A stretch of 64,000 nucleotides of DNA from Lutraria lutraria (GCA_964023205.1 OZ026838.1:26253843-26317842); one strand, 5' to 3'; counted from the first letter of the stretch, positions 37,801 through 51,086 are shown. Notes: generated by a model not told the origin, from the sequence alone. Program-made: numbers and translations.

Positions 37801-39174
37801 AACTAGAACTATCACTAAAGGTGATGAATACCCCCAGATGCGGCCTTGACACAGTTATTGTTACATTTTACAGAGGGAAATATAATGCATTTTCATTTTT
37901 TTAATACCTGCAAACTGTTGCTTAGATATATCCTGACCAGTTTCTAAATATACATTATATAAAAAATAACAAAGGACCATAACTCATTAAAATTTACTTG
38001 GACAAAACCTATTGTGGACATGCACAACTTGGCAAACTACTTATCACTTCTAAGAAGTTTCAATGAATTCCTGCATGTAGTTGCTGAGAAATGGTACGGA
38101 CAAAATTTACCTAATTGTATAAAACAAAGGGCCATAACTCAGTGAAAATTAATCCAAACAAAACCTGGTTATTGCATGCACAACTAGGCTTACTTTTTAT
38201 AACTTCTGTGAAGTTTCATTGAATTCCTATGAGTATAGTTACTGAGATATTGTATATACATTGTATAAAAAACAACAAAGGGCCATAACTCAGTGAAAAT
38301 TTAACCAACAAAGACAAATTAATGCATGCACAACTAGGCTAACTACTCATCACTTCTGAGAAGTTTTATTGAATTCCTGGCAGTAGTCAATGAGAAATAG
38401 TCAGGACAAAATTTGCCTATTGTATATATTGTAGAAAAAAACAAAGGGCTATAACTCAGTGAAAATCAATCCAAATGAAAAATGATTTAAGCATGCACAA
38501 TTAGGCTAACTACTTATTACTTCTGTGAAGTTTCGTTGAAATCCTGTGAGTAGTTGCTGAGAAATTGTCCGGACAAAATTTGCCTATTGTATATACTGTA
38601 TAAAAACAACAAAGGGCTATAACTCAGTGAAAATTAATCCGAACGAATAATGCTTTAAGCATGCACAACTAGGCTTACTACTGATCACTTCTGTGAAGTT
38701 TCATTGAGATCCTGTGAGTAGTTGCTGAGAAATTGTTCGGACAAAATTTGCCTATTGTATATACTGTATAAAAACAACAAAGGGGTATAACCCAGTGATA
38801 ATTAATCCGAACGAAAATTGCTTTAAGCATGCACAACTAGGCTTACTACTGATCACTTCTGTGAAGTTTCATTGAGATCCTGTGAGTAATTGCTGAGAAA
38901 TTCTCCGGACAAAATTTGTCTATTGTACATACTGAATAAAATCAACAAAGGGGTATAACTCAGTGAAAATTAATCCGAACGAAAAATGCTTTAAGCTAGC
39001 ACAACTAGGCTTACTACTGATCACTTCTGTGAAGTTTTATTGAAATCCTGTAAGAAGTTGCTGAGAAATTCTCCGGACAAATTGTGTCTACAGACGCACG
39101 GACCGACCGACCGACCGACCGTCAAGCGTGAATCCAATATAGCCCCCATATATTTCATATCTGGGGGTATAATA
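37801..39174 (+). mobile_element. Pearl-like element 1, seven ~165-bp core repeats
   Basis: Starts AACTAGAACTATCACTAAAG (hairpin ATCAC/GTGAT), then ATACCCCCAGAT (37828-37839). Its exact inverse ATCTGGGGGTAT is at 39159-39170. Between them are seven tandem units of about 151-168 bp, each opening AAAGGGCCATAACTCAGTG or a variant (units at 37971, 38126, 38277, 38443, 38611, 38779, 38947). A (GACC)n microsatellite at 39098-39121 and ATCCAATATAGCCCCC follow. This order (left region, tandem core, tetranucleotide tract, right region) is that described for oyster pearl elements, which have been related to Helentron-associated elements. No protein encoded. Confidence 0.75.
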
Positions 39175-39618
39175 ACCCTGGCATGTGTAAAAGTGTCATT
39201 TATGACCAGGATGAAACACAACATTGCGCATAAAGAATCCTGCTTTTAAAAATGCTTATGCGTGCACGGAGTAGTCTATATTTAATTGAAATGCTGAGTT
39301 TAACATCTGTGGTAAATATGGCGTCCAATTTATTTTGTTTTTTTTATTCATTCCTGAAAAGAAACCAGTCAGTCTATTTATGGTAACATGAACCTTTTGC
39401 ACTTAGTGGTGCTGACGCAAGGATATCTGATGTGAACTGGCTGTTCCTAATAAATACCTGCCCGAGCAAGTTTTGCTTCGCGTGGATCTTTGTAATAATT
39501 ATTTCTTGTCGAATTAAGATCTCAAAAAGGCAAACGACGCGGTTTTTGGAGTGTTGTTTGTGAAATACTAAATATATTCTTTACCTGAAACAACTTGTAC
39601 CGCCGGGTTCTTAAGTCC

Positions 39619-40176
39619 CTACTTCATTTGTTCAGATCGTACAAACAGACCTATTTCATGCATTTCTAACCAAAATTGTGCATTTACAAAATCGATAAAT
39701 ATTATTGAATCATCAAAGCGATCTTGCATTCTGTATACGGCTAACATATGCTCCGTGGTACTTACAAAAATTAGCGTACCTCTGTCGTCTTGTAAGCCTG
39801 TCGTAGTTTTCTCACTACAAGATTTACAAACAACAACAAAAACCGCTATGTTATCCCCAAGTTTGGTCAATTTTGGATCATTCCTGTGATGAGACGATGA
39901 AAATGAAAGCAATTTAAGAATCAAGTGGCCCACAATGCAGATTGATGGAAAACCAAACACGTTATTATGGTAAACTTGAACCGATTCACGCCCGCTCGTA
40001 TACGGCCTTATGGATGTAGAAACAAACATTAGATCTCTCCTGTAGAGTCGGACCCGGGGGTTGATTTTATCCACTAACCGTTTTTCTTTGATGTGAAGAG
40101 TATTGTTAAATTTGACTTTTAAGAGGCTTTTAAGGATAAATTCGTGTTTTTTCGTGTTACTAATCGTACTTGACAA
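39619..40176 (-). pseudogene. 185-codon open frame, unidentified, possible decayed SRCR-like exon
   Basis: Second-longest open frame in the window (after FoxD). It lacks an ATG at its start; the first in-frame ATG gives 137 residues. One stretch, NPRVRLYRRDL followed by GRESVQVYHNNVFG, resembles the opening of scavenger-receptor cysteine-rich domains (VRLV..., GRVEVYHNGVWG). The expected CDD and later cysteine pattern does not follow, and I see no convincing splice junctions. It could be a degraded domain exon, a lineage-specific gene, or chance in a locally less AT-rich stretch. No function assigned. Confidence 0.22.
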
Positions 40177-41438
40177 TTGATAGCGTTTTGTTAATGTTTG
40201 GTTTATACTGGTTCAGAAATTAAATAAGTCCTTGGGACCGTTTCTACTCACTTGCTGTACTTAAAACAAACTGCAGACCAGAAAACACTATGTTTCAACA
40301 AATTATATCATGTAAAACACATTAATAATTTCTTCAAATACGAAACAAATCTACTTTTATAGAAACATATCGGTGAAATTAAAAGTATGCGAATTAATGA
40401 GCAGGGCCCGGCGTCTATCGAACAGACAGTAAAGTTTGGACGATAAAAACGTTGTCACAATTTTGCTGATGTGTTTATAAAGTGACATATTTGTGCGTAA
40501 CATAACATTTTATCTGCCTTGTTAACAGCAAAAACTGCCGACATATCAAATGATCTTGTTGCAAATTTGGGTTGTTAAATATTCTGACTAAATATTTACA
40601 GATACATACACGGGAGAAAAACATTAGAAGTAACATTATAAACAGTAACTATAGTGATTTGAACGTTTAAATGGTATGAGCCAATCACCGGTTGATTAAG
40701 GATAACATCCGGTTGGAGTAACAGAACGTTTTAATGTATATACAATGAACTTATAAGTATAATGTAGTTTCCGCTCCATAGTATATGGTAAATCCAGAAG
40801 TTTTCAGTTTTCCAGTTTGAGTTTGCTGAAAGTGTGAAGATGTTTCAGAAAGCTCACTTACGTGACGTGAAGTGTCCAAACGTCAATATGTAGGGGAAAA
40901 CATCATCGCATTCAAGGAAAAAACATAAGAGCAAAATGCGAGGACAATTTAAAAAACTTGTTAGTAGTGATTTCATTCGACGCGCGAGTTCATGATTTAT
41001 TCACTATTTGACAAGATATAAGATTTATGCCCGTACATTGCTCCCTGTTTCAGATTTTCTTGTAGGTTTTGTACGAAATCGAACCATGGTTCGTATTTTA
41101 AGCTTAAAATCATGATTTAGGAGATTATTCAAAAGACACAAAGTGTCAATTTAAGATATTAATATTCGGTTTTCCCGAAAATTTATGACTAATAATAGCA
41201 CGGCTTATGATAACTGCATTGTAATTATAATGACAATGAAATATTTATGATTACCGTATTAAAATAGTTCGATACAAGAGATGAATAAACTAGAGCAGAT
41301 ATATTTTGCTCCGCGGAATAAGATTTATTTATGAAGATATTTATTAAGACAATAAAACTAGCTCAGAAGGGTCAAAGTAGAAATATTGCTAATACCCACT
41401 CCCTTAACAAATATCACTTGATCAACTCACTATCATTG

Positions 41439-41775
41439 AAAACGGTTTCCGTACGATGTTGTCCGGTGCGACTCGGAATAGACAAGGCTTTATCAATATA
41501 TAAACGGTTTCCATACACTGTCAAGTATGTTAATAACTATCTTGTGGTCCCGGGCGACCCAGAACAGACAATGCTTTACCAATAGATGTGTAAACGGTTT
41601 CCTTACAGTGTAAGGAATGGCATCCTGTTGTCCTGTGCGACGCTTTATTGATATTAACGGTTTCCATACAGTGTGAGGCATGGTATTCTGTTGTACTGGG
41701 TACCCAGAATAGACAACGCTTTATCTATATAAACAGTTTCCATATAGTGTGAGGAATGGTAACCTGTTGCGCTTT
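41439..41775 (+). repeat. Tandem repeat, five ~63-80-bp units
   Basis: Units start AAACGGTTTCC(A/G)TACAGTGT at 41439, 41512, 41592, 41655 and 41731 and contain TGTTGTCCTG...CAGAATAGACAACGCTTTATC. Spacing varies through internal deletions. No terminal repeats seen. Confidence 0.75.
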
Positions 41776-42249
41776 GTAATACACAGTTCCAACATCTACA
41801 ATATTTACCTCCCTTGGCGACCATCTTGGTTGTCAAATTTCTTATGTGCTTAACAGAAAAAATCAGAAAATTGGTTATTGAATAACTCATTTGATAAAAG
41901 ATAACTTAATCATGAAGTTGTTAACGCCATAAGCACACCAGGTTTAAGAAAATGCGGTTGTCACATATGAATATCCTATATTTAGAATTATCAAAACAAA
42001 AATATAAATATCTTCTATCAATGCTTGTTGAATTTGCCAACCAAAGAAGCAGTATTCATTGCGTTAATTTGGTTATGTAAGTTAACGTATGGCAGACATT
42101 TTGAGGAGCGAAGCTCCTATAGCTATACACCACTTTTTCTACTTACAATACAGTGACGCCTCTTACATGTACATCCGCTTTGAAAAATAGTACCACTTAT
42201 TGTTTACAGTGCAGACTTTGCAGTTTTGTGTAGCTTTTCCTTGTTTCAT

Positions 42250-42413
42250 TTGGGTTTAATGTTGCTCCAACAGCCTGGGTTATTTGCCGACTTTCCTGCT
42301 TTAATGGTAGAGGAAGACACGGGCTTACATTTTGGTAGAACCGTCGACCATACGTAAGCTAGTTTGGACAACTTCCTCACATGTGAAATTTAACCACTCA
42401 ACCAATAGGCCCT
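42250..42413 (-). mobile_element. SINE, family 1 (copy 2)
   Basis: Shares with the 1.3-kb copy the blocks AGCTTACG(G/T)ATGGTCGA(T/C), GGTTCTA and the 3' end GCTGTTGG(T/A)GCAAC(G/A)TTAAA. The tRNA-like head is weaker and the middle is diverged, so this is an old copy. Confidence 0.5.
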
Positions 42414-43395
42414 TATGACAAACATGGTATAATTATGTAATGTAAATATTCAAATTTGGATTATAAATCCACTTTTATTAATGTTCATTTAATATCCATA
42501 CATGTATAGAATAATGAAGCATTTGTGTCTGAGATACTCTTGCAGGAAACCGTACAATTGTTTACAGGAAACCGTTTAACTTTTATCTAACTGTTTGTCT
42601 ACATTATATATGACCTGGTGGTTGTAAGAGATATTGAAACATCAAGTGGATTTTATTGCCCAGCTCGAAGACACTCAGAAGTATAATGCCTGTTGTATAT
42701 TTAGAAAATATCAATTCATATTGATATAAATGTGAGAAAAATATAACTCTGTCAAAATATATGCTGTTATAAATTATCATAAAACAGTTTTATTAAATTT
42801 GATTTTAAACTCTCATTATTTGAATCCGCTAAGTCATGACCAGTTGCAGATTTATTAGGGGAAATTACACCATCATATATCGTTTTAAATAAACGTTATG
42901 ATAACTAGTTGAACAATAAAAGGTCAAGCGTTTCTATTTAAAACCGACACGCATTTATTCGTGCCCTTGTGCAAGTATTGTAAAAGTCGTAAGTTTAATG
43001 TAAGAGTTGTTTGTGAGTAGAGTTAGTTTTGTGCTTATCAGTTCATGATTTAAGGCATTGTTGGATTGCTTTCTTCAAATCCCTCTCAACATTGATATAG
43101 TGTATTGACGTATATTGATATTGGAATAGGTTAATATCCTATCAATTTGTTCTTCAAAACTTTCTAGTGGTGTAACATGGCTTAGAGTATGTGGAAAGTA
43201 GCATTAAAATAAAACACGGTTTGTCGCGTTCACTTGACAAAAAGTTGCAGAAATTCTGTATTCGAACAAACGAAAGAAAATACATCGGCTTGTAAACATT
43301 GCTCAGAACTAGCGATGTGACGCACCGTATTAGCCGCGACCATACGGATAACGCATTATATTGGTTGTACATGTATATAACTATTATTTTTAATT

Positions 43396-43524
43396 AAAGA
43401 CCTATACATTACAAAGAAAAGAAACTCCAGTAAGCGCCTGTAGAAAATGCTATTTCTGCACGCAGCAGATCTTTGAATTTTGCAAACTACTTAACATTTG
43501 TGCAAATGTAATGTATAGGTCTTT
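43396..43524. mobile_element. Short TIR element, 129 bp
   Basis: The ends are perfect 18-bp inverted repeats, AAAGACCTATACATTACA. TTTTTAA occurs just outside both ends and may be part of the target duplication. No relative elsewhere in the window. Confidence 0.65.
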
Positions 43525-44369
43525 GTTTTTAAGTTATTAATGATTGATTTTTAGGGCAATGTGCTACTAACTGTATCTCCTACTTTATAATACCAACATG
43601 GTCGCATCACCTTTCACTATCGCATCACCATTTAGTAACTTCGCGATTCATTGAGATATAAGTATACGATGACGTGTTCGACTTAGGTTAAATTCGACAT
43701 ACACGAGGCTTTATGCTCAAAGCCGAGGACAAAATTATTCCATGCCCATGCTATTTAATGCTGTAGTTGTATAAATGATACTTTCATTAAACAATTACCA
43801 TTCTACAGCGTGTTTCATGATTTCATAATTTCGATGTGATGAAGATCAATGAGTGTCCAAAGGCTTAAATCTTATCACCAGATATCATGACAAACATACA
43901 CTGTATTCTGGTATATCTATATAAGACAATCATGATTCAAGAACATTTATGTATGATGCGACAAAATGACCCCAAAAAGGTCAAGTGGTACCAATAAATT
44001 TGCCAAAGGACCCTTAGCGTTATCAGTGATGTGTACTCTTGAATGAGATGATATGTTATGTTAGTAACGTATTAATCCACCATGTTTTGACACGTCGTTG
44101 CATCCCAGCAATTAGAGAGACTATTGAACTCATGGAATAATACGGAGATTTAGCTTATCCAAAATATGGACGGGACTAACAACAATGTAATAAAAGTCAA
44201 CTAAAACGGGTCTGTTAATAAAATAGTTTTGTGGTGAAGTTGTTATGAAGTATCACTAACATAATACATACACGTTACATGACTCACTAAAAAGTCATTT
44301 ATATGAAGGGGTCATTTATCTGTGTGTTGGTCCGTCACAGTGCGTAAACTATATATATGGCCTCGTAAT

Positions 44370-44915
44370 CACAGGTGGCTGTATCAGTGTTTGGTTCACC
44401 AAAAAAAACCCCGTCACTGAGCTTATACATACTATCAAGGTAAAAAGCCTACTATATGTATATATGCCAAACAATGTGGAACATCGCATCTCGTTGTTTC
44501 AGCATTAAAGATGTGCGCTGAAGGAAAATTGCTGCACATGTCATTCAAATAAACTATAAGATATTCATTCCTGTCGAAAATCTCATTCAATTACATCTGA
44601 TAAATGTGAAACGGTAAAATTGTGTTCCTTTCGTTATTTAACTTCACTGCAAGCCATTTTGAGTCAAGCGCGGGTGATGTATTAAGCGATCTGATTGGTC
44701 GGCATGAAATGAACAGTCTATTGTACACACATATCCGACCAATCAGATCGCTTGATACATGTGTAGCTATTTTCCTTCAGCGCACGTATTTCATGCTGAA
44801 ATGTTCCACATTGTTTGGCGTATAGACATATCGTAGGCTTTTTACCTTAATAGTAATATAAGCTCAGTGACGGGATTTTTTGTGTGTGGCCCGAACACTG
44901 ATACAGCCACCTGTG
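44370..44915. mobile_element. Foldback element with perfect 8-bp duplication
   Basis: 546 bp. The two arms are inverted repeats of about 170 bp with small indels, starting CACAGGTGGCTGTATCAGTG on each side. CTCGTAAT flanks both ends (44362-44369, 44916-44923). A further near-perfect 26-bp inverted pair lies inside (44677-44702 and 44735-44760). Eight-base duplications fit hAT-like elements, but the ends are not diagnostic. No coding capacity. Confidence 0.85.
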
Positions 44916-44943
44916 CTCGTAATCAGCACAGAATAAACTAATA

Positions 44944-45115
44944 CAGTAAAAACCCTTATAACCGGACCCCTTCCGGACTTGGTCAAAAGTCCGGTTTTCT
45001 GAGAATACAAAATGTACCGGTTTTCAGAGAATTTAAGATCAATTCCGAAATAAATATGCCTTAAAAATCACCCTATTTTCTGGAAATTCCGGTTTCCAGA
45101 GAGTCCGGTTTACAA
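44944..45115. mobile_element. CAGTAAAA...-ended MITE (family E)
   Basis: About 172 bp between TA dinucleotides. The left end is CAGTAAAAACCCTTATAACC; the inverted right end reads TTGTAAACCGGACTC. CCGG-containing blocks repeat inside (GTCCGGTTTTCTGAG, GTACCGGTTTTCAGAG, TTCCGGTTTCCAGAG). A second left-end fragment, CAGTAAAACCCCGCTTTCC, begins at 45159. It lies only 28 bp from the foldback element. Confidence 0.6.
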
Positions 45116-45906
45116 TATTATTCCGTTGTCCTCGAGATTCTATTTCAAAGAACGGTATCAGTAAAACCCCGCTTTCCGGACACTGTTTTGAACGGTTTCT
45201 TAGTTACTAACTCGCTAGAAGTACACAAACTTATCCTAACGCTACAGCATGATTTGGGTAGATTTTTTCTCAACTACAAGTTACTACGTCAATGAACAAA
45301 CTATGGTATAGTAAAAGTGTAATACTCATGCATAATTTATCTTGTATTTTTAGCAACAAGATGACCACACGCAGACACAAAAAAGTGTTCAGCACTTAAA
45401 AATAATTTGTATGTGATCATCCCATATCTTTAATGAGTTTGAACATTCAAAATTTTACTTTCAAAATCGCACAGAAATGAAGATGGATTGATCATTGATT
45501 ACTGTGTTTAACTAAATTATCCCAAACGAAACCAAAATTATTATGACTTTAAGATTATGTGATTTGGAGTTAAGCTTTATAAATCGAGCTGTTGTTCTTT
45601 CGGGTGCAAACATCGCTGAATTTGCGCAGAAAGAGAAAGCATGCACTCACGCCATCTACCGGGTCACAATGTTTAAATCACTCAACATAGTTTCAATTAC
45701 GTATCAATCTCTTATTTATCATTTCTCGGTTTAAACTATCAAAATCTGAACAGCGTCATTTACAAAGATTTTGATTATACTATGTCGTTGCTGTGTGAAT
45801 GTCTGCAGGCCTAATTTAGAATCAAATGATCAAATGTTTTAAATGCGACAAGGTACAACTTGAACCAGCTAAAATAATCTCAGTTTTTTTCAATTTTAGT
45901 TTGCTA

Positions 45907-46012
45907 TCAGTATAACATCGCGGAAAATGACGGACATAGCCGAACGGACTCAGAGTGCCAGTATATCATCGCGGAAATTGACGGACATGGTCGAACTGAA
46001 TCAGTTTGTCAT
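45907..46012 (+). repeat. ~52-bp direct duplication
   Basis: Two diverged copies of CAGTATA(A/T)CATCGCGGAAA followed by TGACGGACAT(A/G)G(C/T)CGAAC, head to tail. Confidence 0.7.
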
Positions 46013-46762
46013 CTATCGCCTGTATATACAATTGCGTAACTTTCAAGTAATATTCAAGACAACTTGTACTTGACACCGATGTTGCAAAATCCCACCCAGA
46101 AATTTTATCTACCGTTAGAACTTTGAATTGCACTTGAAGACTTGATTTTGACTTTAATTACGTAGATAAGTAAATGATGTCGTTAGGGTGCTTCAAGTTA
46201 AATAAATTCCCTTTCCCAGTTATTGCTGTAACGTGGCAGATTTCAAGTATCTCCATGGACTATACTGTATTCTAGATTTATGTCCGTGACATAATTTTAC
46301 AATCCCTTGAGAAAATGGTAAAATTTGGTAATATAAATATAGAGATAGCATGTATCCATTCAAGAGTAATTTAATAATATTATTGGTACTACGAGATAAT
46401 GGTGACGTCGTCAGCTGATGAGATCTAGGAAAATGAAATTCAATTAAATCGAAATTTCAATAAACACGAGATAACAATTTTATTTCAATTGTTTCGGATT
46501 CTCATTGCTACAAACATTATTTTGTTTAATTTATTAAAATATCATCAGAATACTATGTAGTTTGAGTTTTGATTTATGTCAGTAATACCAAGTTACGATA
46601 TTACTGCGATTACTGTATCATATTTATTGATATATTTTACTGATGCATCGAACTAATGTTAATTTAGAAATATGATTTCTCCTACCAGATTTGATTAAGT
46701 TTCTTAACACACACCAAGCGCTTCTTTATATTTATGTAATACATATTAAGAATATGGAGATA

Positions 46763-46939
46763 CATTCAGACCTGTGAACAAATGTCATCCTTGGAAAAGA
46801 CAAACTGTGGTCTTTCTTGACGGGTGACCTTTATTAAGGAGTCAGTGTGTTCTAAATAATCAATGACGGTTTTGTAAAGAATTGCTTTATTCACAAAGTG
46901 GCCTTATTAAGGAGGTGGCCGCTATCACAGGTTTGAATG
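46763..46939. mobile_element. MITE family C, copy 2, TA duplication
   Basis: 177 bp. Ends CATTCAGACCTGTGA and its inverse TCACAGGTTTGAATG, flanked by TA on both sides. The interior matches the nested element at 9159-9318 (TGTGAACAAA, CTTTATTCACA, AATCAATGAC). Confidence 0.75.
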
Positions 46940-49384
46940 TATGTATAATTAACTGATAGATTGGGTATCCATGTACATGTGCTTCAAAATATCTCTCGGC
47001 TAGTGCAGAATTCAAGATTGGAATATTTAACCGCTTTAATGAATTTAATTGTGTATTTAAATATATATATTTTTAAAAATGAGTAGAATGAGTAGTCACC
47101 AAAACACACATATTACAAAACAGTATTTGTTTTATTAGAACTAATTGAATGAAATTAAAGAAATTAATTGTCACATAAATTCGCGATGTTTATTAATTAA
47201 TTCACAATAAATGAGCAGCTTCCATATTGCATTGTCTGTGAGCATAGCTAGACTGTGCATTGTAATTTCCTGCTCTTGTTTCCACAGTCTGCTTAACGCT
47301 TCTCACCATTACAACTTAAAATAATTCGTTCGGTATTCATTTAATTGGATACGTATCAATATGGCAGTATTTATCCTTAATTAAAAGATTTCCAGTGTCA
47401 GGTGACAACGCCAGCCATTATCAATTTTGTCGCTGTAATAAAGGGTGGGCAATTTTGATAATTCAAGATTGTGTCACACAAAGTTTGTACAAACTCTCGA
47501 CGATTTGAAGATAAATTAATGTAAATGTTATCTAATAAAACCTTCCCATACTGGGATTATGTTTGTGTGTACTGTTGTTTTCTGGTCAGATTTCTATGTA
47601 TAAATAATCTCACCATAAACAGATTCACTGAAAACGATAATTTAATCAACTTTTTTTTATCAGATGTATTTCTTTTTTATGTAAACATTTGACAAATGTT
47701 CCGTACATTAAGAATAGTTTTGGTTTTATTTCTAAGATGTTTGGAAACTGAACGTACGTTTTTTCTACATCCGCCATGCTCAACCAGTTCCCGTTCCATG
47801 TTGCAGTGCAAGTCTATGTACGTTCATTTTCGATGAGTACTTTCAGCACTTTGATTTGGATTTGACATGTGCATGGATATATTCTATTGGGTATATACTT
47901 GTGTATTGTGTATATTAATAAGATATAACGCTAATACAGATGACCGAATTGTTAAAGTGGTACCGGCGTGTCACTAATACTTGGTAATTATATGTAATAA
48001 TGATTTTATTGTGCTTAATAATCAGTATAATAGAAGCAAATATCATATACATTATGGCATATCAATAAATTCTCTTAAAATGTCATAATTAGCCGCAATC
48101 ATTTCCCACTAATTCTATGAAAATGTTTACACTGTAGATAAAGGTACAACGCTTTAATCTTATTATATGGTATAATGTGCTATAAACCAAGATTCAAATC
48201 ACCGTAATCTACTGTTACCTACATACGTGCACGGTGTATATATCTATTACTGATGTCATTAAACAAGTTAGATAATCAAAATTACTGACACCTTGTTTAT
48301 TTAATTTTACCAACCTAACTCTGCTACCGGAATGATTGTGCTAATGAAGCAATCGTATTAACTCGGGCATTTCCGTAACTGAGAAATACGCACTTTCGTT
48401 AGAGTTCCGATTGCTAATGAAGGCGATCTGTTTGGGCCAAGAAACGTACACCCTGAAAGTAGGGGTTGCAGTCTATATGTAGTGCTTAGTCGGTTTCAAA
48501 CAATAAATGTTGCTTGGCAATCGTGTAGTAAATAAAACTATCTGGTGATTGATAAATAAAACTTAAAATAAAATTTACCTCAACATTTATTCTACAACAT
48601 GTAATATGAACGGAACGTATCTTTGTTTAGACAAGTACAAATAGCTCAATCTGACATACGATATTACTTATATTAATACAACATAATTACTATAAAGTGT
48701 AAACATACTTTAGACAAAGATTATAATGTATAATGGAAATTGAATGCATGCTAATAGCTATAATAATTACTAAATCAGAATGATGCAGCTTTTAAACTAA
48801 CATGACTATTGTTTGGTCGAGTAATTTCACGACGTTTAGCGTATACCCGAAGTGGATGCCAATATCGGCATTGTGATCGATTTGCAAAGCCTGTAAACCC
48901 GAAAAGAACCAAGCTGGTTGGAAACTTTGCAATTATTAATGCCCATGTGTAAGTATTTGCTTGTCGTAATAAGCAGTTGATATTTTCAAAAATGTTCAAA
49001 TTCCACCCATAGTTTACAATTGCATCAAAGAATTACACCATTTATAATTTTATTAATCATCAGTTTGGTGACTAATCTGAACGCATAAAAAAAAGATAAT
49101 TAAACTGTGATCACCCTTGATTCCAGCCCATGAAATCATATTCATTAATTTACGAGCACACCTGGTACACACAATTCATTTGTAATTCTAAATATTAAAT
49201 CGTGCACCGAACAATGGTATTTATGTACATTTAGAATTTGCCAAAAGGATCTAATTTCAATTTTTAGTTCAAATTATTTATTCAGGTACCAGTTGATACA
49301 TTAACCATAAGGTAGGGTGTTTATTTTACAAAAGGCGCTTTAAAGGTAGATACTATTCAGTACCGTAGGAACAGGGAAGGGTTG

Positions 49385-49515
49385 GGTCTTAACCCTCTCC
49401 CCCAATAATTTCGGTTGTTATGGCAATTAAAAGGAATCAAAACTGATTCTTCTATTCCCCCAGGTGTCAGACGAAATCTAGAATTAACCCTCTCCCAATC
49501 AGAAATTGCTTATGT
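49385..49515 (+). repeat. Dispersed repeat, copy 1
   Basis: Contains AATAATTTCGGTTGTTATGG, CAATTAAAAGG and GTCAGACGAAATCTAGAATT. Matches 50475-50615 in order, 1.1 kb away. Family unknown. Confidence 0.6.
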
Positions 49516-50474
49516 ATATATGTATATAGTGTTAAAACTGGGTACGCACAATTTTATTAACTCAGTTAATCGCTCGTATGGAGTGTGGTTTTCGAGAACA
49601 ACTGTAAAATTCCATCATTTCTATTAGAACGAATCAAACTGATTGTAAACTTCGAAAATCAGACTGTTAATTTCAATGTCAGGTTTACACTACATCGTTC
49701 TTCATATATGGCTACGGTAAAATAATCATGTAAAATAAAAGATGGTATCTGATATTCACAGATGAAACACAAAATTCTTTTATCTCGAGTAACGCAATAA
49801 ATTATTTGTAATACACTGTATTCAGACGCGAAAATTGCACAGCAGTTTTGGGCACCATCTACAAGGTTGACGCATAGCTAAAGCATCTGTGATATAAACT
49901 GAACCATGTATTTAAAATAAGCGTATGACTTAGACCTACTCCGTGTCGTATAGAATAAAGCATTTCTCATAGTTAAAAGAACATTTTTGTACAATGCATG
50001 TGGGTATAAAAGGAACGTATATGGGGAATTACGTGCCAACAAATAAACAAATCAAACTGTAATATGGATACTTAATATAAGATTAAGTCCAATAAGATGA
50101 AATCAAAACATGTTTCAAAGTTTCATTAAATCTTTTTTTAAGAATTGTAATTTCATTTAATTGAGGTTAAAAGGTTTCAGAATTGCACTTGAATAGTGAG
50201 AAATGTTATTCAGACACGTCGGTTTGAATTAGGCTATTTCATTTTTAATCAAAATATTTTCTTTACGTTCAGACTAGGGGTTTTCTCTACTGATTAGTTT
50301 TTATATAAAAAACGGCGTTTTGTAAATTGTTAATTTATAGTCTGAGGTTAGAGAAGGAATTGTGAAGTTACCACGTGTATCATAGTTGTATGAAACACGT
50401 ACCTTATATGATATGAATTTCCAACGTGAAAGGCGGCTTTATTAAAAAAAACGTGAGTAGCCGGGGAGCTAGGG

Positions 50475-50615
50475 GACCCCCCCCCCGTAGCCATCCCAAT
50501 AGTTTCGGATGTATTGGTAATTAAAAGGGGCTGTAACTAACTCTACACCCAGTTGTTGGACAAAATCTAAAATTACCCCCCCCCCTGATATTGCTTCATA
50601 CGGATCTGTACAATG
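50475..50615 (+). repeat. Dispersed repeat, copy 2, with two C10 tracts
   Basis: Contains AATAGTTTCGGATGTATTGG, TAATTAAAAGG and GGACAAAATCTAAAATTACC, as in the 49.4-kb copy. Two runs of ten C interrupt it at about 50477-50486 and 50576-50585. Confidence 0.6.
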
Positions 50616-51086
50616 TAGCTTTAGCTTAATACAAAATGTAATAATACAAAAACAAATGAACTTGACAATAGGTTGATATGATACTAACAGTACTTACCTA
50701 CTCAGACTAGACGTCGTCGTGGTGTACCTATGTTAGAAATCAATACAAACAAGTTGACTGGTTCAGTTTTCAATAGTTCTACTCACTATTAAACAAATAA
50801 ACCAGTGAAATGTTGTGATAGACTGTGTCACTTCAAATGTTTGTTTTGTTCGAGAATATATTGTCAATATTTTCCATTATTGACGAACGGTTAAAAGTTG
50901 ACCATTGTTTAAGTACGACTCTCTTTAGTCGCCTTTGATGTATCAGCTATTTCCACATCATAGCAAAACACAATTCTATCATTATTATTTATAAGTACAG
51001 ACAGGATCATATTTCAGATAGTTGGTTGTTTCGTCTGCGTCGGTCTATGTTTGTCTTGAATTATCAAAACATTCAATGTTTTCAAT

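Larger units (their letters stand above)
46940..51086. other. No gene seen apart from repeats
   Basis: The paired repeats at 49.4 and 50.5 kb are the only structures supported; otherwise AT-rich. Confidence 0.55.

Noticed and set aside
37801..39174. CRISPR-like array
   Set aside because: Regular spacing comes from whole 150-170-bp tandem units with no unique spacers, in a eukaryotic context; it is the core of a mobile element.
42115..42129. Hairpin AGGAGCGAAGCTCCT as the start of another pearl-like element
   Set aside because: The hairpin is real, but no tandem core, microsatellite or matching 3' end follows within 1 kb.
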